Below are positions 9,558 through 19,200 of a stretch of 64,000 nucleotides of DNA, piece by piece. The notes under the pieces are model-generated. The model was not told the DNA's origin, made no database searches, and saw nothing but the letters and a program-made list of their open reading frames with translations. Source of the DNA: Symbiodinium sp. CCMP2592. Its lineage: Eukaryota > Sar > Dinophyceae > Suessiales > Symbiodiniaceae. The DNA is taken from NCBI GenBank assembly GCA_905221615.1, contig CAJNDT010005869.1:1299318-1363317 (forward strand). Reading direction: 5' to 3'. Position 1 is the stretch's first letter. Every line of letters begins with the position of its first letter. Both the position numbers and the translations under genes were made by a program.

Positions 9558-10973
9558 ATGGCAGCCGCCTTCTTGAACCAGCTCCATGACATGCTCCACA
9601 AGCAGAAGCCGATCATGGGCGATCACTTCGACGGCATGCTTGCTGCACAGAAAGACTGTGCCGTGCGAGCCATCTCCCAACACAAAGTGACCATGCAAGA
9701 GGCCTCTGAGCTGTGCAGCTTGATCCAGCAAGGGCCCTGGAACGAGAGCCAGAAAAAGGAGCTTGGAAAAGCAGTCTCCAACTCCGTCTCGTCGGGGATG
9801 ATGGCTGCTGGCAAGAAGAAGAAGGGCAACCAGACCCAGGAAGTCGACAACTTCTTCTGCTTTTTGTCAGCTGAAGACAAGCAAGTCCTGGCCGAGGCCA
9901 GTGCTGGAGTGCACTCAAGGTGCAATCACATCGCCGAGATCATGGAGAAGATGGGCATGTATTGGCCATCGGAGAAGGCGACAGGTCATATCGTCTCAAC
10001 GATGGCAACAATGCAGTCAGCTGGCCTTGAGTCTCCTGATGATTTTCACGGGGCTGTGAAGAAGCTGAAAACCATCATCAAAAGCAGGCTCAAAAAGAAC
10101 AAGGATGCCAAGGACAACGAATTTGTGGCCGTGTACAAGGAGCCAGCCTTGTTGCCCGAGATCTACCGCAGTCACTTTGAAAAGGCTGAAGCAGGCGAGC
10201 TCCCTGCTTCGAGCCTTGTTGCCCATGGTCCTCTGCGAGGCAGTCACAAGTCCCTCAGCAGCAGCAGCAACATCGTTGGCAACAACATGATGAATCACAG
10301 CCTGATGAAGAAGATGATGGCCGACGGCAACGGCATGAGCATGATGGGACTGATGAGCTGCATGTCGACATGCATGCAGCAGTTTCAGCAGCAGTCCAGC
10401 AGCTCGCAACTGCCAGGCTTCAAGTTGTTGGGAAAAGCCGGCTGCAACGAAACCAGTCCAAATCGGGCTACAAGCATGATGGCGACGACGAGCCCACCGC
10501 ACGACTCTCCAGAGTCCAGCCATCGTGTTTCAAGCCCGGTGCAGCCTCATCATCAGCAGCTTGCTGTGGCCGCCAGCCCGGTGCAGCCTCATCAGCAGCA
10601 GCTTGCTGTGGCCGCATGCCCGGTGCAGCCTCACGATCAGCAGCTTGCTGTGCCCAAGGCTGGGCAGGAGCCTGTGGGTCCGGCCGAGCAGGCTCGTCAG
10701 ATGCTTGCTGCATGGAATGCCAACAAAACACCAGCAGAGGGAGATGAGGAAGATGAGGAGACTGAGAAGCCCCGGAAAAAGCCTGCCGCAAAGCTCCAGC
10801 AGACGAAGAGTGTGCAGCCGAAGAAGAAGCCGGCAGCGAAGGCGAAGTCGCAGTCCCAGCCCAAGCCGGGCATCAAGATTCCGAGCATGAGCAAGAGGTT
10901 GAAATTGCGACCCAACGGCTGCGGCAAATGCCGCAACCGACCGGGCTGTTGTCCGTCGTGCTTCAAGAAGTGA
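9558..10973 (+). CDS. Transposon-borne repeat and Cys-rich protein, 471 aa
   Basis: It starts at ATG 9558 in a CCATGGC context. The N-terminal half is helical. A Met-rich part lies at about residues 245-275. Three tandem 14-residue units of the type SPVQPHQQQLAVAA lie at about residues 323-365. A Lys/Ala/Pro-rich stretch follows. The end carries a compact cysteine cluster (GCGKCRNRPGCCPSCF) that looks like a small zinc-binding tail. This Cys-rich tail after a basic linker is the most distinctive cargo feature of the element. DNA or RNA binding is a reasonable guess but not shown. Confidence 0.7.
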   Translation: MAAAFLNQLHDMLHKQKPIMGDHFDGMLAAQKDCAVRAISQHKVTMQEASELCSLIQQGPWNESQKKELGKAVSNSVSSGMMAAGKKKKGNQTQEVDNFFCFLSAEDKQVLAEASAGVHSRCNHIAEIMEKMGMYWPSEKATGHIVSTMATMQSAGLESPDDFHGAVKKLKTIIKSRLKKNKDAKDNEFVAVYKEPALLPEIYRSHFEKAEAGELPASSLVAHGPLRGSHKSLSSSSNIVGNNMMNHSLMKKMMADGNGMSMMGLMSCMSTCMQQFQQQSSSSQLPGFKLLGKAGCNETSPNRATSMMATTSPPHDSPESSHRVSSPVQPHHQQLAVAASPVQPHQQQLAVAACPVQPHDQQLAVPKAGQEPVGPAEQARQMLAAWNANKTPAEGDEEDEETEKPRKKPAAKLQQTKSVQPKKKPAAKAKSQSQPKPGIKIPSMSKRLKLRPNGCGKCRNRPGCCPSCFKK

Positions 10974-11504
10974 TTTTGGTTGGCATGCAGACATGACATG
11001 TGTCTCTGTATGCGAAGTGTGCAGTCTATATCTATGTAGATGTATATACAGTCTATATAGGAACATGTATGCATGTCTATATGCCTTTCTTGCAGACTGT
11101 ACAGGTGACTTCTGCAGTGATGTCCGTATACACAGACGGCAATGGCCGTGCACGTATACGGCAAGAAATCACGGGGACTGCAGAGACATCCTGCACCGTC
11201 TCAGGTCTATATGTGTTTATCTGTGGTGCCATGGTGCACCGTTGTTCCATTCACCCGGGGTTTCAGTGCCATCAGCCTCAACGAACTTTGTGCACGGACA
11301 GAACAGTCTCTATGCCGTGTGCACGGAGGCTTGCATGGCAATCTCGTAGTATATGCAGCGACTTAGGATTCGACTGAGCCGCAAAATGTGTGGTTTGCCC
11401 GCACATGCACATGTCTGCACGAGCGATGTGGATGATAGCTTCGACAGCTTGCATGATGCCCAGATCGAGGATCATGTCCATGTGTTGCAGAGTGTATTTG
11501 AGGG

Positions 11505-11537
11505 TTGAGGGTTTAGGGTTTAAGGGTTTAGGGTTTT
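11505..11537. repeat. Telomere-like TTTAGGG block
   Basis: Four near-perfect units of GGGTTTAGGGTTTA. The sequence from 10974 to 11740 otherwise holds TATA-rich and simple sequence with no clear gene. Confidence 0.7.
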
Positions 11538-11747
11538 ATAAAGTTCGTGTTTGTATGTACTTTATACACTGTATATATAATATATGTATATACATATGGC
11601 ATGTTATGACAGTTTATGGGTTTCGTGTATACACACATATATATATATATGTACATATTATATACACACATATATGCAATCACACTGCAATGGGGTTTAT
11701 CCAGAACATGCACATATCAGAGAGTCCTGAAACAACTTTGGTCGCTT

Positions 11748-11776
11748 TTGCAGGGCTGTATAAAGCTCGCAAGCAG
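11748..11776 (+). repeat. Cassette motif copy 8 (forward)
   Basis: TTGCAGGGC, 8 bases, GCTCGC, AA, GCAG. It lies 5 bases upstream of the transposase ATG and is preceded by CGCTTT. Confidence 0.65.
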
Positions 11777-11781
11777 ACCAC

Positions 11782-13908
11782 ATGGCTTCCCAATCGTCGG
11801 GATCCAAATCGGCCAACCCGTTGTCGCAATTGGGAAGGAAAGTTTTCACCACCCAAAGAGCCCTCGCTCAGATCCTGAAGGAGATTCGTGAGCTGGATGA
11901 GCTACCTGCAGCTACAGGCCGGAGCTCGGTGAAAAGAGCTCGTGAAGAACTGCTGCATGCTCATGCTACCCCTTATGGGCCCATCTACATCGAGCCCACA
12001 CTTCAGAAGGAAGACGGCACCGATGTTACAATTCCGATTTTGAGTCCAGCTGCAATGCTGGCTTGGGCATGCGAGCACTGTGCAGCCTTCGGCCAGCTCG
12101 TGCAGAAGCAAATGGCACTGAAGCCGCCGACCTACGAGAAGCCTTGGACTCTGATTTGGTATTCGGACGAAATCGCACCGGGCAATCAACTGAAGCACGT
12201 GAACCGTCGCAAGGCCCAGGTCATCTATTGGTCCCTGCAAGAACTGGGAGCCCATGCGATGTCCTGCGAGTCGTGCTGGTTTACCTTGACGGCGGTTCGC
12301 AGCACCGTGGTCGCAGACATGGGGGGGATGGCGGTTTTGTTCCGCCAGCTGGCCAGGTTTTTTTTCGAGACCCCCGATTGGCGGCAGGGACTTCTGGTCA
12401 ACTGCCCCATCGGCTCTCCCCCTCTGTTTGCCGATCTTGGCATACTAATCTCCGACGAAGCTGCTATAAAGCAAACCCTCTGCAACAAGGGTGCTTCTGG
12501 ACTCGTGTTCTGTGTGCACTGCCAGAATGCAGTCGACCACAAGTCGCACGTTGCTGCCAGCAGTCGGGGCACACAAGTATCCAGCCTGGAGACCGACATT
12601 TCCAGATTTCGTCGCCAGACGAAGGAGTCCATCAAAGCCTATATGGACTACCTCGCTGAGCAGAAGCCCTTGCAGACCAAGACAAAGTTCGAAAAGCTGC
12701 AGACTGCCCTGGGTTTTAACTTTAAACCCATGGGCTTACTGGCCCATGCAGCCTATGGCCCCAAGCTGATAGACTGCATTATGTTCGACTGGATGCACGT
12801 CTACCTGGTCTCAGGGCTGTTCAATGTGCTGACAGGGCTTTTCCTTGGAGACCTCCATCACAATGGCTGGAAGCACAACGACATTGAGCGGTTCGCAAGG
12901 ACTTTCACATGGCCTGCACGTCTGCGAGGTGCTGCCCCGAAGGATGTGTTGCAAAAGAGAGGATCCTACAGTGATCCTCTCAAGTGCAGTGCATCGGAGG
13001 CTCTGAACTTCCTGCAGGTGCTGCGAACCTATCTTGTGCTCTGGGTGCTGCCGCAATGCAGCGAGGACATGAGAAACTCATGCGAGGTTTGGCTGGCGAT
13101 GTGCAAGGTCCTCGATGCTTTGCAAAAAATCGCCATAGGAGATCCTTTCCCTGCAGTCCAACTGCAAGTCTTGGTGAAAGGCCATCTGGACCTCGCTAAG
13201 ACCCGCTACGGTGAGGACTCCTTTTGGGTACCCAAGTGCCATTTGGCACTCCACTTGCCCCTTCAGTTGGCCAAACACTCAGGTCTGATGAGCTGCTTTG
13301 TGCACGAAAGAAAGCACAAAATCATCAAGAAAATCACCAACCAAGTACTCGACACAAGTCGGGCTTTTGAGAAGAGCATACTCGATGATGTGCTACATGG
13401 GCATTTGCAGCAGCTCGCCGATCCGGCTTTTCTCCCAGGAGATGCTTGTATGCATTATGCATTCATTTCTTCTATATACCACTATAGATGTTGTTATAAA
13501 AAGGTTCACAACATTTTCTTTCCAGTTTCGTCGTATGCAGTTTAGGAAGGGGTGCACTTGGTTCAGCCTGTGCGACCAGCCCCTGCCAAGCTCCAAGCCG
13601 AGCTCCGGCGATGCATGAACATCCAGGGCGAGATCATGACAGCAAACCAGGCTGTGCATGCAGGGAACTTCACAGTTTCGGCAAAAGACCTCGCGGTTTT
13701 GCATCTGGATGGTGAAAGGCTTGTCGGCAGGGTGGGCTACCACGTCCAAGCAGATGGGACATGCTGGTCACATGTCACTCTTTGGAACCACGTGCATGGA
13801 GCCATGTTCACCCTGTCGGACGATGTGGCCCTTGTAGAAACCAAGCATATCCATGCCACTTGTGCCTTCAGTGTGCAAGGCGACAGTGCTGTCGTGGTGC
13901 TGCCATGA
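11782..13908 (+). CDS. CACTA/Plavaka-like DDE transposase
   Basis: Exon 1 runs from ATG 11782 to 13443. A 102-bp GC-AG intron (13444-13545) is followed by exon 2 to the stop at 13908, giving about 674 aa. Without the intron the frame stops at 13545. The order of motifs matches the CACTA/Plavaka group: an acidic WYSDEIAPGN at residues 126-135; SDEAAIKQTL near 224-233, followed by a CVHC pair (244-247); FDWMHVYLV near 335-343, equivalent to the DxMH block; then PKCHLALHLP near 484-493 and CFVHERKHK (E509), equivalent to the final catalytic block. Catalytic assignments are inferred from motif order. The protein would cut and join the element ends in the nucleus. The gene is at the right end of the element and looks intact. 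Confidence 0.75.
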
Positions 13909-13919
13909 GAAAAAAAGAC

Positions 13920-13946
13920 CTGCCTGCGAGCTTGCAGCCCTGCAAT
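13920..13946 (-). repeat. Cassette motif copy 9 (inverted)
   Basis: CTGCCTGCGAGC, 5 bases, GCCCTGCAA. It begins 12 bases after the transposase stop and forms a convergent pair with copy 8, so the transposase gene is bracketed by inverted copies. Confidence 0.65.
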
Positions 13947-14049
13947 CAATGGCGGTCTTCGTGTAAATATCTCTATAACACGTTCCCTTTTGGGAGGCAA
14001 ACGGTTGGAAATTGCATGTCTATATATCACAAATCCATCAGCTCTGAAA

Positions 14050-14193
14050 CCACTTAGTTTACTTAGCAGACTTATGTAAGTATGACTTAGCTGCAGCGAT
14101 AAGTTGACTTAGCTATCTATGCTAAATGGAGTTATGCTAAGTGGGATAAGTCAGTTATTAAGTCGACCAACCGAATACTAAGCATGATAACTT
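14050..14193. repeat. Right subterminal ACTTA-rich repeats
   Basis: Repeated ACTTAG, TAAGT and CTAAG units mirror those inside the left end. Confidence 0.6.
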
Positions 14194-14224
14194 TTTACTA
14201 AGCCCAGCGGGCCTTTAAGTAAAG
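14194..14224 (-). repeat. Right terminal inverted repeat
   Basis: It ends CCTTTAAGTAAAG and is the reverse complement of 184-214 at 27 of 31 positions. Confidence 0.75.
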
Positions 14225-14817
14225 ATATGGCCTCGATTGTATGCCCCCAAAGCCGCGAAAGGATCGTGCACGTGTCAGCCCAACATCAATGAACCCAGGC
14301 ATTCATAGTCCAATATACTCTTTTGCATCAATTGGGGAATTGATGTTTCTTTTGCACGCCCACCGAAAGCCCCATAACACATGGGGGCCCCGTGTGGCCG
14401 GGGGGCCTAACCCGCCCCTTATGCCCTGCTGAAGAAGGGAGGGACTGACCCTTCTTCTTGCCCAGAGCAAAGCAAAGTGAGAGAGAGAGAGAGAAGTTGT
14501 TTCCTAGAGTGCCCAAAGGGGGGCTGCTGTAGACACGAATGGTTACGGGGGAGTAGCGTGCGGTGTAGCGCCTAAGGCCTAAGGACTTAGCCTAAGGGGG
14601 CGCGGAGATGAGGCCGGGACGCGGGCTGGTGTACAGGGTTGGGGGATAATGCACCGTACGCACTCCACCGGTTGCACAAACCTTCGGAGGAAACCTCCCA
14701 ACACAGATCCTAATGCCTCCTTCCACCAACAAGGCAGGAAGGGGGGGGGGCCTTGGCCCGGGTCTGCTCGCAGACTCTTCCCCAGCGAGCGAGCGAGCGA
14801 GAGAGAGAGCGCGCGCG

Positions 14818-14855
<38 letters not shown>

Positions 14856-16254
14856 AGCGCGCGCGAGTGGGGAAGGGAGGGAGGAGGACCCGCGGGGCGA
14901 CTCCTGCAGCGGCGCACGCGCGGTCACATTTCAAGCTCATGCATGCTCATGCCACAGACTCTTTGAGCCAGATCTCGAGGCTTGTGCGTAACTAGCAGGT
15001 GTTGTGTCACTCTTGTCAGTTTTTCTTTTGCAGTTCTTGAGCCTGAAGAAGGCCAGGCAGACAGAACCAACAAGGACGTCTCGTCCACTAGCACCCTACC
15101 TCCACTGGGCGGCTCGGGACCGGAATAATTAATCCATTCCCCCTAATATTCAACGCCCCCCCCCCCCCCCCCCTCCCTGAATATAAGAATTAGATTTGGG
15201 GGGGTCAGTTGGGGTTTCGGAGCATCCGGGTGTGAGTGGGATTGGCAGTTTTTCAACAGTAATTGGTTACTGACCCAGACAGTCAAAACCCTAGAGCCCT
15301 AAGCCCTAAACCTTGAGCCCTAAAGCCCCAAGCCCTAGAGCTTTAGCCCTGAGCCCTAACCTGCCTAAACCCCTCAACCCTAAAGCTCTGGTCTCTTCGG
15401 TTGGATTACTACTGTTGTAGTCTTTGGCTATTAGAACTAATACAATCCTAAGCCCCCCCTGATATTTTTCATGAACTTTAAATTGTGAGAACCGCGAAAT
15501 TTCGGTGGGCCGGAGTTTTTCTATTAGGGGGGCTTTGATATAAGTGGTAAGGAATTACGGTACCATATGCCCTATGTACCGACACTTGCACTGCAGCTTA
15601 CGAGCGCATGCGCGAATCACGCTGCACACACTGTGCTTCCCTTCAACATACCGGCGTCCCCCAACGATCCCCAGCGGTGGGTGAGATGGACACTGACTCA
15701 TATACCCTTTAAAAAAAGGAAGAGAGAAGTGATTCGAAAGACTCGTGATACTGCCGCAGCTTCAATCGTACCTCGTGACCACGAGCTGAGAAGCTTGTTT
15801 GACTCTTTCGACCTCGTTCTGATAACGAGAGTGGGGGAACTGCTGTGAGCTGCGGGTTGTCCTGATGCTTCTTTCATTTTCGTCATCGGTTGCGGCACGC
15901 TGTACTGCAACTGTCTACTGACCGCCCAGGGCCTGTACCTGCATGGGTCCTGGGGAATGCCGTGTGCTACTGTAGTTCATATGACAGCAACGCAGAGGGT
16001 GTGGATTCAGGCCGTGGATGCTGTGCCAAACACAGATAGTTTTCCCAACAGAAGTCGAAGGTTGCCGTTGTCTCATGAGATTGCCTAGAGTCTCTTGAGG
16101 GCTGACGGATTTTGAGGGTGCTGGTACCAACGACAATTACCGCCCACACACAGTACTGGCTGCCTGCAGATGCGCCGAAAGGCCATGTGCACGATCTGTA
16201 GTAATCTGCTCAGCTCATCCAAAGCCTTGCCGTCACAGTGCATCGGGCTCCAAG
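14225..16254. other. Low-complexity spacer upstream of the channel exons
   Basis: It holds a GA run (14478-14493), a GAGC/AAGC tract (14787-14855), a C18 run near 15155-15172, and degenerate CCCTAAA/GCCCTAA units (15285-15385). AG-ended exon-like bits occur but cannot be tied to the channel. The 5' part of the channel gene may lie here, unresolved. Confidence 0.6.
15285..15385. repeat. Degenerate telomere-like repeat
   Basis: About ten imperfect copies of AGCCCTAA/AACCCTA in one orientation. Confidence 0.55.
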
Positions 16255-19200
16255 GCGTCATGGGCTTGATCCTCGTGAACTTGATCCTGCCCCTCTTCTT
16301 CTGCAGTTTTTGCATGCGGGCCCATGCTACAGCCAATATAATATGCCACTGCATGTGCATGCCGTTGGCTTGCTTCTGCTTCCGCAGAATCAGGCTGGGC
16401 GTCGAGGTCGATGTGGCCACCCGACTCGGGCAGGATGCGGCTAGACTACATTGCTGATAGTCGCCAGATCCATGCTGCAGCACGTGCCGGTGAGCTGAAC
16501 TGCCGGCTGACGGCGTTTTTCAGGGCCTACGACACAGACATAGACGAACCCTAGGACAACAGCTTGAAAGAGCATTGCGCAACCTCTTCTGGATTTTCGA
16601 TTGTCGAGCTGAACTGACTGACCTAAGGACATTCCCAGTGTATATGGCATCCTCAACACAGTGATCGTGTGCGTGTTCCTGGTTGCTGCTCGGCCCTGCC
16701 TAGAATGTTGGCCTCAGCGTTTTGAGAGCCTATACAGAGCATCAATCAAACTCTTAAAACGACTTTGGAGTATCGCAAGCTGATGCCAAGGAGTTTTTTC
16801 TGAAGTTCTTCGCCTTTGGCTGTTCGGGCTTCTTCTGCGGCCGCGATGCGTTTTGGATGCTCGGATAGCATGTTCAAGCTCACTGCAGCAGATCAAGAGT
16901 CATTGATTCTGGAAGTCCTAAATCCGGCGATCCAATACTGGTACTTCGTCGTCCTATACAACTCAAACGCCGGGGCTCTCCGCCACAACAGGTAGCAGGG
17001 TAGCCATAATCGGCTCACAAAATGCAACAAAGAAGTACTGCAACAGGCCACTATGCTTGGGCCTTCAGGCTTGACATTAATGCCGCCAACGTGGCCCTTT
17101 GCAGGAACAACTTGGACTTCGTCGTGATCTTCTCGTCGGTGCTCGAGACAGCCGTGGATATTTGGGACCGTGTCCTGAGCATGGCAACTGCATTCCTCGA
17201 TCCAGGGATCTGACATGACCTTCGGCAATCGGGCCGGCAGTCGAGCTAGTGGTACTTACGGGCTAGCGTCGCGAGCTCTGACTCCGGAGGATCTGGTAGC
17301 AACGCAAGCTGGCTCCACGTCGGGCCACTTCCGACACCGTGCCGCAAAAATGTGCTGCATGGATGCCTAGCCTGGAGGTGGCGACGGAGAACAGCAGGCC
17401 TTTGTCAGACAATGAGAGCATACCTAGTTTGCCGTTGGTGACCAAGGAATCATGCGCACTATGCGGCTCGTTCGGGCCCTGCGTGGCATTCGCGTAATTC
17501 GGCTGCTGAGGCCGCCAAGCAGCAAGAGCTAGGGCTGGACAATGCGGTTCATAAGTTGCATGGACGCCGAACAGCAGATGCCATTGACTTCACAACGAAT
17601 TGTTCATGGCCCCTGTGGAGTTTTGCGCAGCGTCCTGGATTGCAATCCATGTTTTTGACATGTTGCTCGCTTAGGTATGTGAGTGCTTTGCGAACCCTCG
17701 TGTTCTCCATCGTAAGCACTATGAGCTCACTGTTGTGGACTCTGGTGTTGCTCCTGCTGCTGTTCTACAGCTGCACGGCCTGGAGTGGTTGTAGCGGTTA
17801 CAGAGAAGCTTTGTCAGATTTTGATCCCCGACTCGGCCGTCTGCTTGGGCTGCGGTGTGGTGTAGTTCGGAAAGTTCCACTGTCACAAGGATCGGGTGTG
17901 TTTGGGATGAGATCCTCGTCGCAGTTGACGAATTTGGGACCGCCATGTGCGAGAACTGCGCGCAGTCACAGGGATCGGCATGTTTGGACCTGGGCATCTG
18001 GCGGGGGAGGGGGGGGGGCAGTGGGCGAACCGAGAAGCGGAAGCTTTTTGAAGCCTGGTGTGGCTTCAAGCTTCCCAACTTGGATGCAGCACATGGGCCA
18101 CTGCAGAATGTTGTTGGACAAAACAAGCCTGCACCTTGCGATTATGTGATTTAGTGTTTGAGAACGTTCAACACTGTGATGATCATGTCAGCGGTCGGGC
18201 TGCAGGCTTCGGGGTCATCTTTACCCAGCTCGTGTCGGACTACTGCCGCGAACTAACGATGTCGAAGACTGGGGACGTGAACTCAGTGCCGGAGTGCCCA
18301 TCCAATCTGGGCACGTACCATGACAGGCAATTCAGAGGTTCGCAACCCCCTTCAGCGTTGCCTGACGAAGCTTGTCTTACAGTGTCGAAACCTGCAACAA
18401 GAATCACGTGGTTCTCGTAGGCATGTGCGTTACGACGCGAGGGATCGAACTTTGATGCACTTTGTAGACAGCTGGATGATTCACCGATCGCAAGAGTCTG
18501 TGGGCAGACACTGGTCGTGAGTCGTGAGGTATTGGAAGTCCGTCGACGAGAGCATGTTGACCTTGTTTCTGGCAATCTCCGGTGGCATGAGTTGCTGGTC
18601 CCAAATCAAATTCAGGGAAAGCCTGTCGCGTGCTGCCCTGGCAGTTAGGTAGAGTTTCTTGCCTTTGAGCACCTCTGGATCCTTCGGTTCACCTAGGGAC
18701 CTAGTGCTGCGAGCAACTAAGCTGCCCTCGGACCACACCCAGCGATCCCGGGAGTTGCCGGTTTTCATAGAAGCTGCTTGCTGTCCACTCGCAGATTGGA
18801 CGGAAGCCCTGGAGCCGCTTCGAACGGTGCAAGGGATCGCCCCATACCTCCTCATCCTGCACCTTGGCTTGCGACGTCACAGGTATGCGACAGGAAAATA
18901 GGTGTACTGACACTATGTGTGATGCGCATCCGGCTGCGAACCAGCTCGAAGCCAAGTGTCAGATTTCTGCCAGACATAGATCCAAACAGTCAATTTAGCG
19001 TGAGCGCGTGAAACATTCGATCGATGCTGGTCATGTCTGCAGACTTCAGGTTCGCAATCCAAAACATTGATTTCAGCAACAGCTCCGAAGACGGCCCGAG
19101 GAGTCAACACCAATTCCATTGCGCTTGCCTTCTCGGGAAGAACCAGAGATGTAACACAGAGGGAGTACATATATTGGTCAGGCGTCTGGCGTTCCCAGCC

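Larger units (their letters stand above)
184..14224 (+). mobile_element. 14-kb multi-gene TIR transposon, CACTA/Plavaka-like
   Basis: The unit is bounded by inverted copies of CTTTACTTAAAGG that extend to 31 bp with four mismatches, including a second shared block TTAGTAAA. Just inside both ends lie dense ACTTA/TAAGT subterminal repeats, as in CACTA-type elements. The right-hand gene (11782-13908) encodes a transposase-like protein. The other genes, all on +, encode proteins of unknown function, several with lysine-rich nuclear-type tails. No clear target-site duplication is seen: the outer flanks are TCAGGC and ATATGG. The termini are not CACTA. The gene load is large for a DNA transposon, so some genes may be cargo. 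Alternatively this could be a composite of nested insertions, and the 159-bp hairpin at 7192 shows that nesting does occur. Confidence 0.7.

Noticed and set aside
174..14234. Target-site duplication of the 14-kb element
   Set aside because: The flanks TCAGGC and ATATGG share no direct repeat of 2-9 bases next to the ends; a shared GGCC a few bases away is too short to count.
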